Positions 34,291 through 43,590 of a stretch of 64,000 nt of DNA are shown one piece after another. Position 1 is the first letter of the stretch. Every line of letters begins with the position of its first letter. Origin of the DNA: Silene noctiflora (lineage: Eukaryota > Streptophyta > Magnoliopsida > Caryophyllales > Caryophyllaceae); NCBI GenBank assembly GCA_009801015.1, contig VHZZ01000003.1, forward strand, positions 71,016-135,015, read 5' to 3'. The position numbers were made by a program, and so were the translations under genes. Below the pieces are notes generated by a model. That model made no database searches, had not been told where the DNA came from, and saw only the letters and a list, made by a program, of their open reading frames with translations.

Positions 34291-34720
34291 NNNNNNNNNN
34301 NNNNNNNNNNNNNNNNNNNNNNNNNNNNNNNNNNNNNNNNNNNNNNNNNNNNNNNNNNNNNNNNNNNNNNNNNNNNNNNNNNNNNNNNNNNNNNNNNNNN
34401 NNNNNNNNNNNNNNNNNNNNNNNNNNNNNNNNNNNNNNNNNNNNNNNNNNNNNNNNNNNNNNNNNNNNNNNNNNNNNNNNNNNNNNNNNNNNNNNNNNNN
34501 NNNNNNNNNNNNNNNNNNNNNNNNNNNNNNNNNNNNNNNNNNNNNNNNNNNNNNNNNNNNNNNNNNNNNNNNNNNNNNNNNNNNNNNNNNNNNNNNNNNN
34601 NNNNNNNNNNNNNNNNNNNNNNNNNNNNNNNNNNNNNNNNNNNNNNNNNNNNNNNNNNNNNNNNNNNNNNNNNNNNNNNNNNNNNNNNNNNNNNNNNNNN
34701 NNNNNNNNNNNNNNNNNNNN
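34291..34720. other. Assembly gap (430 N)
   Basis: 430 undetermined bases. The right edge falls inside a Stowaway-like MITE. No statement can be made about its content. Confidence 1.
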
Positions 34721-35099
34721 CCAATTATAAGTTGACAAGTGGACTAAATTGAATAGGAAAGATCAAATTACTCATCAAATGCAATCCTAAAATAGAAAGG
34801 ACAACAAATGACTGAAACACCCTAAAATGGAAAAGGACAACAAATAACCGGGACTGAGGGAGTACGTGAAAACTAGTGAATTTTCCACCACAATAATATG
34901 AAGAAATATTAGATGACCAATCATTCATACTAAAGGGATAAGCCCTAAAATATCAACATCCTTCCAAATCCAACCAAAACCAACCAAAAATTAATTGTCC
35001 ACAAAATAGCCACATACACACCACTAGTATCCTTAATATTCCCTTTGTGCCATTTCAAAGTCACAAACAAAAACAAACCATTTGATCACACCACCCCCA

Positions 35100-36501
35100 A
35101 TGGCCACAACCGCGACCGCGACCGTATCCAATATTTTTGGAACCCGCATTGCCGGCCCAACTCCAAGGGCCGGCAAAATCCAGGCGTTACTGAGTTTCGG
35201 TAAGAAAAAAAAGGAGGCCAAGAAAGCACCTCCTAAAAAGCCCATTATAGATGAGGACAGACCAGTATGGTACCCTGGTGCCCAAGCACCAGAATGGCTA
35301 GATGGGTCGATGGTTGGAGACCGCGGTTTTGACCCGTTTGGACTAGCGAAACCGGCTGAGTATTTACAGTTTGATTATGATGGGTTGGACCAGAATTTGG
35401 CTAAGAATCTTGCTGGTGATGTTATTGGTAGGAGGATTGAGACTGATGATGTGCAGGCTACTCCATTGCAGCCTTATACTGAAGTTTTCGGGATTCAACG
35501 GTTTAGAGAGTGCGAGGTTATTCATGGTCGATGGGCTATGTTGGCTACTCTTGGTGCTCTTTCTGTTGAGGCTCTTACTGGTGTTGCTTGGCAGGATGCT
35601 GGCAAGGTTTGTCGTAACTTCCTTGTTTCGTAATCTTACTCCATCTGTCTCAGTCATTTGATCATTGAACCATTGTCGAATGTGTCATGATTCAGTCGCG
35701 ATGCAATGTTGCGTCTTACATTTAGTTTTGTAAATTTGATTAAGAAGATTGATAACTCTCTACATTTTATTATCATTTATGCAACTTTGCTCATACAAAA
35801 TTTTGTCGAAAATTTGCAGAGAATGCAGACAGTTTAGTAAATCGCTTTGCTGTATACAATACATAGTTTAAGTATTTGTAATCATCAAAAAAAACTGAGA
35901 ATTGGGTAGAAAAAAGCGGGTGTCAACTAGTTTAGTTGGTAAAGTCATGAGCGGTGATATTCATGACCTGGGTTCAAACTCATCAGCATCCAAATTGCCC
36001 TCGTGGCTCCCTTTAGAACGTGAAAAAAAACTGAGAACATTAAGCAGTCAGTACTGTCAGTCTGTCAGTATTCTTCGACTTAGAATGACTCGTTAAACTC
36101 AATGATTCTTGTATCGTAAAGTAACAGAATGTCGATTATATCAGGTGGAATTGATAGAAGGAGCATCATACCTAGGCCAAAAACTACCATTCTCCATAAC
36201 AACACTAGTATGGATAGAAGTCCTACTGTTAGGCTACATCGAATTCCAGAGGAATGCTGAACTAGACCCTGAAAAGAGGTTATACCCTGGTGGCAGCTAC
36301 TTCGACCCACTTGGTTTAGCAGCTGATCCTGAGAAGAAAGAAACCCTTCAATTGGCCGAGATCAAGCATTCTCGTCTTGCCATGGTCGCCTTCCTTGGTT
36401 TCGCTATCCAAGCTGCTGCAACCGGAAAAGGTCCTCTTAGCAATGTTGCTGCTTTCTTGAGTGACCCTTCTAACAACATTTTCAAAACCTTGTCTTCTTA
36501 G
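35100..36501 (+). CDS. LHCB4: Chlorophyll a/b-binding protein CP29 (Lhcb4)
   Basis: Exons 35100-35606 and 36145-36501 encode 287 residues. CP29 is a minor monomeric antenna of photosystem II that links the trimeric LHCII to the core in the thylakoid. The first 30-35 residues ([19 protein letters not shown]) are a transit peptide. CP29 landmarks are [51 protein letters not shown], the chlorophyll-binding helices at [17 protein letters not shown] and [16 protein letters not shown], and the long inter-helix segment typical of Lhcb4. The C-terminus [19 protein letters not shown] is present, unlike the shortened Lhcb4.3/Lhcb8 form, but has Val where Arabidopsis Lhcb4.1 has Trp. I chose the ATG at 35100; no ATG lies upstream in frame nearby. 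The junction GGCAAG|GTTTGT ... ATATCAG|GTGGAA keeps frame. A SINE lies in the intron. Confidence 0.96.
35902..36022 (+). mobile_element. tRNA-derived SINE in the CP29 intron, 15-bp TSD
   Basis: A tRNA-like head is visible: box-A-like TAGTTTAGTTGGTAAAG (about 35928) and box-B-like GGGTTCAAACTC (about 35969). AAAAAAAACTGAGAA flanks both sides (35887-35901 and 36023-36037), an exact 15-base duplication that also supplies the A-rich tail. Total length about 120 bp. It lies in the same orientation as the host gene. Confidence 0.75.
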
Positions 36502-36826
36502 TATTGTCATAGTTTGTCGAGCACTCGACCAACCGGTAAGAACACTCGTTTATGTCGTAATAAACCTTTGTCGAACATGAATTGTACTGTACTGAATGTT
36601 CTATTGATGTAACCTTAAGATACCATACTATATGGTTGTTTTTGCAAAGTTGAATTAAACTGTTGTCGGAGTATCGCCCGTATAGTCCTATCTGGTATGC
36701 AGTTCAAATCTAGATACTACAACTCTACAAGTGAATAAATTACTTGAAAAATGATAATTGCAGGCGTTAATTAACAATGATTTTAATACAAAAAATAGCA
36801 CACAAAAAAGTAAAAAATGAAAAAAG

Positions 36827-36908
36827 CGTGGACGGCAGGATTCGAACCTGCGCGGGCAAAGCCCACATGATTTCTAGTCATGCCCGATAACCACTCCGGC
36901 ACGTCCAC
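36827..36908 (-). tRNA. tRNA-Ser(AGA)
   Basis: On the minus strand the 82-base sequence starts GTGGACGTGCCGGAGTGG and ends GCCGTCCACG. The 7-bp acceptor stem GTGGACG/CGTCCAC pairs fully. The anticodon loop is CTAGAAA, so the anticodon is AGA. It has the long variable arm of a class II tRNA (GGGCTTTGCCC) and the T arm GCAGGTTCGAATCCTGC. CCA is not encoded, as usual in nuclear genes. No intron is seen. Confidence 0.97.
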
Positions 36909-36962
36909 ATTGATGTTCCATTTCTATGTTACACTATATTAGTCCCAAAGTATCAACAACGT

Positions 36963-37112
36963 ACTACCTCCGCACAATTATTTTCACTCAATTTTTCTAA
37001 TATATGCAACGAGTATTTTATTGAAATGAGGTGAAAATAATTGTGCGTTTTCTAATATATGTGACCAATATTTTATTGAAGTGAAAACGATTGTGCGGAG
37101 GAAATAGTACTT
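36963..37112. mobile_element. Stowaway-like MITE with internally duplicated arm
   Basis: The left end CTACCTCCGCACAATTATTTTCAC is mirrored at the right by GAAAACGATTGTGCGGAGG. A second mirrored copy GTGAAAATAATTGTGCG lies in the middle (37030), with TTCTAATATATGNNACNAGTATTTTATTGAA repeated. The element therefore looks like one hairpin with an extra right arm. Confidence 0.6.
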
Positions 37113-38249
37113 ACTTTACATGAAAATAATAATAATAAAAGTTTTTTTGTTGATGGCACAAATTGTATCTCGGCTCCTTTAAAAAGTGTTTTGATCTCTC
37201 AATAAAAATTGCGTTTTTTATAATAATAAATGAAAATAATAAAAAAGAATATTCACCAAAGTAGAGTAGATAAGCCTTCTCAAAATAATTAATTATTAGA
37301 AAATAAATTTTAAGAAATTCAAAAGTATGACAATATTATGTTTATCACACAAACGTCTTTCTAATCTTTTTTTATTTTAATTTTTTTTTTTTGAAAAGGA
37401 ACCCGCATGCGCTAGTGCGCTACCTTCGGTGCGCATTGAGTAAACCCTCGGATATATGTAATAGCCAACAAATCACGTATATTAGGTAAGTCACCTGAGG
37501 GTGACAGACTTGAGTACTCTTGACTCTTGAGTGTACTTTTTTACATATACTTGACAAAATTGATCTGACCCTGTATCTGAGCCTTGAGTATTCTTGAACC
37601 CGCAACCCAGGTTTGACTTGAACGGTCCGAATATTTATAGGTTTATAGTTGCAGACTTCTAAATCTAAATAACTTAATAAGAACCACCCCGAAAATAACC
37701 CGACTCTAAAAGACCAATTCAACCGAATCTAATTCAAACTCGTTCAATTACGAAATAATCTAACTCAAACCGACCTAACAGCACCCGATCCGATTGATCC
37801 ATTTGTCATTTTCTACCTTAACAGGGTCTTACACAGTACAACAGGCAGCAGAAGTGAAGACTGAAGAGGGGTGTGACTTGCAAGTTCCTTGAAACTTGAG
37901 CTAATAAACATGAAACAAGCAATCCCCAAAACACTGTCTTCTTTTAAACCAACTTTTATCCCAAAAAAATCCCACAAAAAAATCCCCAAATTACATCATT
38001 TTAAAGAGAAAAAAATCAGGGAGATACTCAATTAGACTAAATGTAGTTACATTTGTGCAGTTTAATCTTATCCATCTCAATTTAAATATAAAAAATCCTT
38101 CAAAACATTTATTACAAATTTGTTTTGTGTGTTTTTTTTTTTTCAGGTAATTCAGAAATCAGCATAATTTTTGCAAGCATTCAAAGTTTGTATCTTTCCC
38201 AAGTTTTCATCTGTCTGGTAAATAATTGGGTCTTTTCTTCTGGTTTTTC

Positions 38250-39130
38250 TCTGAAATCAGTCAACTTTTCAGTTTTTTTTTATGTTGTTTTGTAGATTTA
38301 TGCTGTTTATTTTGTTCCTTAATTATAGATTATGCAAAAGATTGCAGCTTTTTTTAGTTTTTGGGTATGATTCTGTGAAATGATGCATTAATTTCTGCTG
38401 TTTTTCGGTTTCAAATGAGGCGCAAGGTCAGTATAAATATGGGGTTGGGGAATTCGGATTTCTGCTGTCTTAACTTAGCTACTAGGCTAGGACCTTTCCG
38501 ATTTCTGCTGTCTTTTTTTTAATAAAGAGCGCATTTTTTTATGTGAAATCAGTCAACTTTTCAGTGTTTTCTGATGTTTAGTAGATTTCTGCCATTAATT
38601 TGATTCTTTAGAGAAAGATTAAGCAAAAGATTGCAGCTTTTTTTAGTTTGTGGGTGTAATTCTGTGAAATGATGCATTGATTTCTGCTGTTTTTCGGGTT
38701 CAAATAAGGCGCAAGGCCAGTATAAATATGGGGTTGGGGAATTCGGATGTGTGACTCATTGTCATGATACCTCCGTCTTAACTGAACTACTAGGCTAGGA
38801 CCTTTTCGATTTCTGCTGTCTTTTTTTTCCTGTAAAGAGCACATTTTTTATGTGAAATCAGTCAACTTTTCAATTTTTCTGATGTTGTTGGGTAAATTTC
38901 TGCCTTTTATTGTGTTCTTTAATTAAAAATTAAGCAAAAGATTGCAGCTTTTTTTAGTTTTGAGTGTAATTGTGTGAATGGTGTATTAATTTCTGCCGTT
39001 TTTTCTTTGTTTTGTGGTGGCAAGATGTCTCCGTCTTAACCACTAGGCTAGGACCTCTTCGGTTTCTGTTTTTTTTTTTTTTTTTTTTTTTTGGGGGGGG
39101 GGTGTAAAGAACACATTTATATGTTTCTCG
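38250..39130. repeat. Three tandem copies of a ~300-bp repeat
   Basis: TGAAATCAGTCAACTTTTCA recurs at 38252, 38544 and 38853, spacings 292 and 309. Other shared blocks are TGCAGCTTTTTTTAGTTT, GATGCATTAATTTCTGCTG, ATAAATATGGGGTTGGGG (first two copies) and ACTAGGCTAGGACCT. The third copy is shortened. It lies within the inferred leader intron. Confidence 0.85.
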
Positions 39131-39257
39131 GATAATCTGTATATATGTGGAGGAAAATGAATCCCATCTTTGAATTTTGTTTATTTTAATGTAGAAGAAG
39201 ATGGTTGAATGAACAAGTGAATTATATTGATTTGGGTTAATCAATTGTCTTGTGTAC

Positions 39258-39337
39258 TCCGTCTCAATCATTTGTTTACCTCTAATTTCAATACCTTATG
39301 TGCCATACCAACCAAATGATCGAGACAAAGGGAATAT
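39258..39337. mobile_element. Stowaway-like MITE, short
   Basis: CTCCGTCTCAATCATTTGTTTACC at the left and AACCAAATGATCGAGACAAAGG at the right form the ends of a roughly 80-bp hairpin of the 17960 family. Confidence 0.6.
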
Positions 39338-40134
39338 TATTCATGTGTTTCAACTTTATATGCGGTGAAAATTCACAGTGAAATGTTGCCACTTTAAATT
39401 GGGATTAGACTAATCCTCATTTAATTTTGATGGGGTTTGAGATTAGCTTAGTTGGAGAGATCTTTTGAAAATGGAAGGTAATTAGTTCATCAACATGGGA
39501 TTCAATTTTTATTATTTTTTTGTTTTTCGGAAAAAATTCTCTCTTGATCTATAGTTCTCTATAGACTAGTCTTAGTTTATGGAAAATGATTGAACGCTGT
39601 CGTTTGTGGGTACCCAGTGTAGGCACCATCCTTTCAGACACACAATTCGTACTCCACAAGACAACAAATAGGTTGACTGAATCATGATAGAGGGTTGTGC
39701 CCATCTCATTTTCCGATATGTGAGTCGTTCCCTATCCCTTTTTCATTTTCCAGTTTTTGTGGCATGAATGTCCATAAAAACTGTATTTCGTATAATTACT
39801 CCTTTTTTAACAGTACATCGAAGATATCATTGAATGGTTCCCTATCCCTTTTTCCTTGTCCAGTTTTCGTATACATTGAGATTATCATTGAATGGTCACT
39901 ACTTTATTAAGAGAAGCACAATCAGTTTACTGAATTATTTTTGACGTTAGCCCATCATAATCCAGAGGCAAAGACTAGTGAGTATTTGGCTCCATTGGGA
40001 ATGGAAACACTGTACAACATAACAAATGGGGGTGGGGCTATTAGGAGAACATTAAAACATAAAAGCAGGGATTAGGTATAATTTTGCTCTTGTAACGCCC
40101 TTTAATAATGTGTGTTGTTTATTGCCAGAAAAAG

Positions 40135-42387
40135 ATGGCACCGTTTCATCCATTTGCTGATCCTTGTAAAGAAGCTCTAAGACATGGAATGGCCCTTGAT
40201 CCTAGCAATACTAGGATTCAGTGTTGCTATTGTGGCAAAGTGGTGCCTAGTGTGAACCGCCTTCAGCATCATTTAGGCGGGATTAGAGGGAACATTGTTG
40301 AATGTCCAGATGTTCCTGAAGATGTGAAGGATTACTTTAGAAACAGCTTGCTAGTGACGAAAGTAGATCGTTTAGTGAAGGAAGTAGGTGACTTAAACCA
40401 GCCTAGTCCTTCTTCGAAAAGAAGATGCACCTCTAATGGCAATATTTCAGAAGCATGCTCTGGCTCTTCTTCAAAAAGATTTATCTCTAACGGCAATGTT
40501 CTGGAAGCATGCTCTAGTAGTAAAGATGGAATAAATCTCGCCTTTAATGAGCGCAAAAGATGTATTGGTCGGTTTTTCTTTGAGAATGCAATTGACTTTT
40601 CTGCTGTAAAGTCTCCAAGCTTTCAAAGCATGTTAGGAATTTTCCCAAGAAATGGTGAGGATTTACATTGTATCCCTAGCATTCCCGAGCTAAGCGGGTG
40701 GATTCTTGAGGATGAGTTAAAAGACATAGAAAATTATGTGAACCAGGTTAAACTTTCCTGGGCTCAGACGGGATGTAGTATTTTGCTGGATGGATGGAGA
40801 GATCAGTCCGGGAGAGATTTGATTAATGTCGTTGTCGATTGTCCTGCGGGCCCCATCTACCACTGTTCAGCCGATGTTTCACCTTCAAAGGGTGCTAACA
40901 CATTGCAGCTATTTCTCGAATCTGTTTTGCAGGAAGTGGGCGTCCAAAATGTAATGCAGATTGTCGCTCACACCTGGTCGGACAGCTTGGAGGCTCTCAG
41001 TGAACAACTCATTGATAAGTACAGAACCCTTTTTTGGTCTGTTAGTGGGACCCACTGCATATCACTTATCCTAGATAAGATTGCCGGGTATAATCAAATC
41101 AAGATCACGTTGGCGAAAGCAAAGACCATCACACAGTTCATTTACAGCCGCTCCACAGTATTGAAGTTGTTGAGAAGACATATTGGAACTCATGATCTAT
41201 TTAAACCGTCTAAGATAAAAGCCGCCACTCCCTTCTTGACATTAGAGAACTTTCTGGTGGAAAGAGATAACTTAGAGTATATGTTTACTTCTTCCGAGTG
41301 GTTGGCCTCTCATTGGGCTTCGAGTAATGAGGGCAAAATGATCACTCGCTTGATCGGTGATAGCTCCTTTTGGGATGAGATCGTCATTGCTGTGAAAGCA
41401 TCCATTCCATTAGTAAAAGCTTTATCTTTGATTAATGGAGATGGTGGTCCCCATACGGGGTTCATATACGAAACAATGGATCAAATCAAAGAAACAATCA
41501 GCGAGGAGTTTGGAGGGAAGAAATCGCGGTATAACCAATATTGGGCTATGATTGATGAAATATGGAATCCTATTCTTCATAGCCCTCTCCATGCCGCTGG
41601 TTACTTTCTTAATCCAAGGCTTTATTACAGTGAAGATTTTTATACTGATGGCGAAGTTGCCAGTGGCTTGCTGATTACCATTGTTAAAATGGTTGATGAT
41701 CGACGTGCTCAGGACATGGTCACGCAGCAGATTAAAAAGTATGGAAGTCGTGATGGCGACTTTCAATTGGGAATTAGCTCTAAAGATAGCATTTCTCCAG
41801 GTGTGTAATTCTGAACTGTCATTCTCTGTCGACTTGTATTGTTGTTGCCTATTTTCAGATCTTGTACACCTTCTGTTAGCCATTTTGGACTGAATTCAGA
41901 ATCATGGAACTGTTTCTTTCGACTCTATTTCCAGGTGTGTAATTCTGAACTGTCATTTTTTTATTTTTATTTTACTGCAGCTGCTTGGTGGTCCCGTTAT
42001 GGATGTCACTGTCCTCAGCTACAGAAGGTTGCTATCAAAATCCTTAGCCAGACCTGTAATGGAGTGGAATCTTATGAACTAAGAAGAGATTTGGCCGAAA
42101 AGCTTCTGTCATATACCGGAAAAAATGCCGCAGAGCAGCAGAAACTGCATAACTTCACATATCTCAACTACAATCTGAAATTAAAGCAGTCCAAACTGGG
42201 ACCCAAGTTTGACATTTTAGCTGATCAGATTGATCCAACAGATGAGTGGATCAACGACGGATCTTATCACGCTGAGCCCACAGGGTTAGAAAATGGCTCT
42301 CATGTCGGACTACCGAACCATGTAAAACTCGAGAGAGGAGGACCTTCCGGTATCATACCAAAGATGGAGCCTAAGCGCGAAACATAG
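40135..42387 (+). CDS. BED zinc-finger, hAT-transposase-derived host protein (DUF659)
   Basis: Exons 40135-41800 and 41981-42387 encode 690 residues. Order of parts: N-terminal BED-type zinc finger (C30, C33, H46 and C57 in QCCYCG ... RLQHHLGG ... VECP), a basic Ser-rich linker with two short repeats of the form SNGNxxEAC, the DUF659/hAT RNase-H-like core (GCSILLDGWRDQSGRDLINV near residue 212), and a C-terminal hAT dimerisation region split by the intron (SPAAWWSRYG, LQKVAIKILSQTC, NFTYLNYNLKLKQ). The first core Asp is kept, but the usual VTDNA second-Asp motif is replaced by IVAHTWSD. No terminal inverted repeats or target duplication flank it. It is therefore best read as a domesticated gene, like several Arabidopsis BED/DUF659 genes, probably a nuclear DNA-binding protein. 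I start at MAPFHPF because the acceptor TTGCCAG lies just upstream. Function unknown. Confidence 0.88.
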
Positions 42388-43590
42388 TTGGTACTTGTTT
42401 CCTTCTTTGGTAGAAAATGAACCACAGGGACAGTTTTTGATTTTTGATGCTCGAACAAACTCACCGGCTAAGCTAGATGACGTCTGCTAAATACATACCC
42501 GTAGTAGGTGTTTGTTGTAAGTTATGTCTCAGGTGTAGGACTAGGTGTAGAATCACCACAGGTGTAGCTGTAGATAATCGTCCAGCAGTTGTTGTATAGT
42601 AGATTTTCGAGTTGGTGATGTTTATTCTTTTGTACTAATCATCTATATATGATTAGAAACAGATTGGTCATTTGAAGAGAACAACTAAAAGACCAAAGTC
42701 GGCAGCTTCTGGACTCGATCTCCAGGGGCATGATGTTTTAGGAATCAGTCACCGGTATACAAGGTTCCTTGCACCCCCATTTCTCTTTCTATGCTCTTCT
42801 GGTTTAAGTGTATCTTGTTCGTGTATACTTGGATTCTATTTCTCTTTCTACGCTCATTACCTCGAGCAATTGGCTTGGAAACAAGTTTGCTCATAGCGTA
42901 TTTGTGGCAAAAGTGAACGAAAACAGATGAAACCCATCTATACGATCACATCTCCTACCTATACATAATTTCGATGAAAAATTGTTTGAATTATCGTTTA
43001 TACTTTGACGAACCTATTATGTTCTTTGCATGTTGTTCATCATGAGCTCAATTCAATTAGCACAAATTCTCATTTGTGACGTGTGTGAACAAGTCAGAGA
43101 GAGGCTTGTGAGACGTCACAAGTTTGTGACCGCCACAAGCAAGACGGGTTGTTCAATTAGTTACCAGAGTTGAAATTGCGCAATCTAGTTTAACCACAAA
43201 TTGATAATGAATATGATAAATCAAGTATCAAATCATTCGCATCGACGAACTATTGGAGATATCATCAATAAGTTACTAAAAGACCAGTATTCCGGACCCT
43301 TTTATTTTACAAATATTTAGGACAAAATTCCCCCAAATTGGAAGCAAATTATCACTCTTTATTAACCGTCTTATGTCTTATATTATAATACCGTCACTTC
43401 TTATAAAACCGTCTCATAGGATAAACGCCAAAGGCAAAGTAACAAACTTTGACACAAACCCAAGAACACAAACTCCACCAAATATTTAGGACAAAAATTT
43501 CCCCCAAATTGGAAACAAATCAAATTCCCCCTTTTCTTCCACCTTAAACCCTAGTTTCTCTCTCTAAATACCTAATTCTCTCTCTAAAAC
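42388..43590. other. BED-gene 3' region and DXO promoter
   Basis: 42388-42900 is probably 3' untranslated; the small open frame at 42672-42896 is unsupported. Hairpin MITE copy 3 lies at 43061. A direct repeat of about 40 bp (AAATATTTAGGACAAAA ... AAATTGGAA.CAAAT) occurs at 43311-43349 and 43480-43520, with a decayed GTCTTA/ACCGTC element between. 43530-43590 is a CTCTCTCTAAA-rich leader directly before the DXO start. Confidence 0.55.
43061..43151 (+). mobile_element. Hairpin MITE with 9-bp TSD, copy 3 (91 bp, shortest)
   Basis: It starts CACAAATTCTCATTTGTG and ends CACAAGCAAGACGGGTTG. TTCAATTAG flanks both sides exactly (43052-43060 and 43152-43160). Compared with the longest copy it lacks about 37 internal bases between two GTCA/GAG stretches. 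Confidence 0.8.

Larger units (their letters stand above)
32336..35099. other. Intergenic region between CIA30 and CP29, with assembly gap
   Basis: No gene was recognised. 32570-32660 begins TAGAGGTGGTTACGGGTCGGG, like a hAT-type terminus, but I cannot find its partner. 32860-33010 contains paired CTCTCTCACAAGGAG and CTCCTTGTGAGAGG, a decayed foldback. Two well-bounded MITEs follow (33083, 33855), then the gap. 34721-34865 is the right half of a Stowaway-like element of the 4358 family. 34870-35099 is the CP29 promoter, with a GATAAG I-box-like word at 34937-34942. Confidence 0.6.
36502..38217. other. Region downstream of CP29 and promoter of the BED gene
   Basis: 36502-36680 is the CP29 3' untranslated region. 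A tRNA gene and a Stowaway-like element follow. 37390-37830 has weak GC-rich words (CGCATGCGCTAGTGCGCTACC) and CCGA repeats without a clear boundary. 37830-38217 probably contains the promoter and first untranslated exon of the BED gene, with a plausible donor TCTG|GTAAAT at 38217. Confidence 0.5.
38218..40128 (+). other. Probable leader intron of the BED gene
   Basis: A leader intron is inferred from the acceptor TTGCCAG at 40128, six bases before the start codon, and a donor near 38217. It contains three tandem copies of a repeat of about 300 bp, a T-tract followed by a G-tract (39069-39103), and a Stowaway-like MITE at about 39258. Confidence 0.5.

Noticed and set aside
34269-34738. Open frames of 150-152 codons
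   Set aside because: They consist almost entirely of undetermined bases in the assembly gap.
35364-35661. 96-97 codon open frames on both strands over CP29 exon 1
   Set aside because: Alternative-frame shadows of the clear CP29 coding sequence.
38250-39130. CRISPR-like array
   Set aside because: The ~300-bp tandem copies are contiguous repeats in a plant intron, without short repeats and unique spacers.
40108-40134. Upstream ATG of the BED gene (MCVVYCQKK)
   Set aside because: It overlaps the intron acceptor TTGCCAG at 40128; translation from MAPFHPF fits the spliced leader better.
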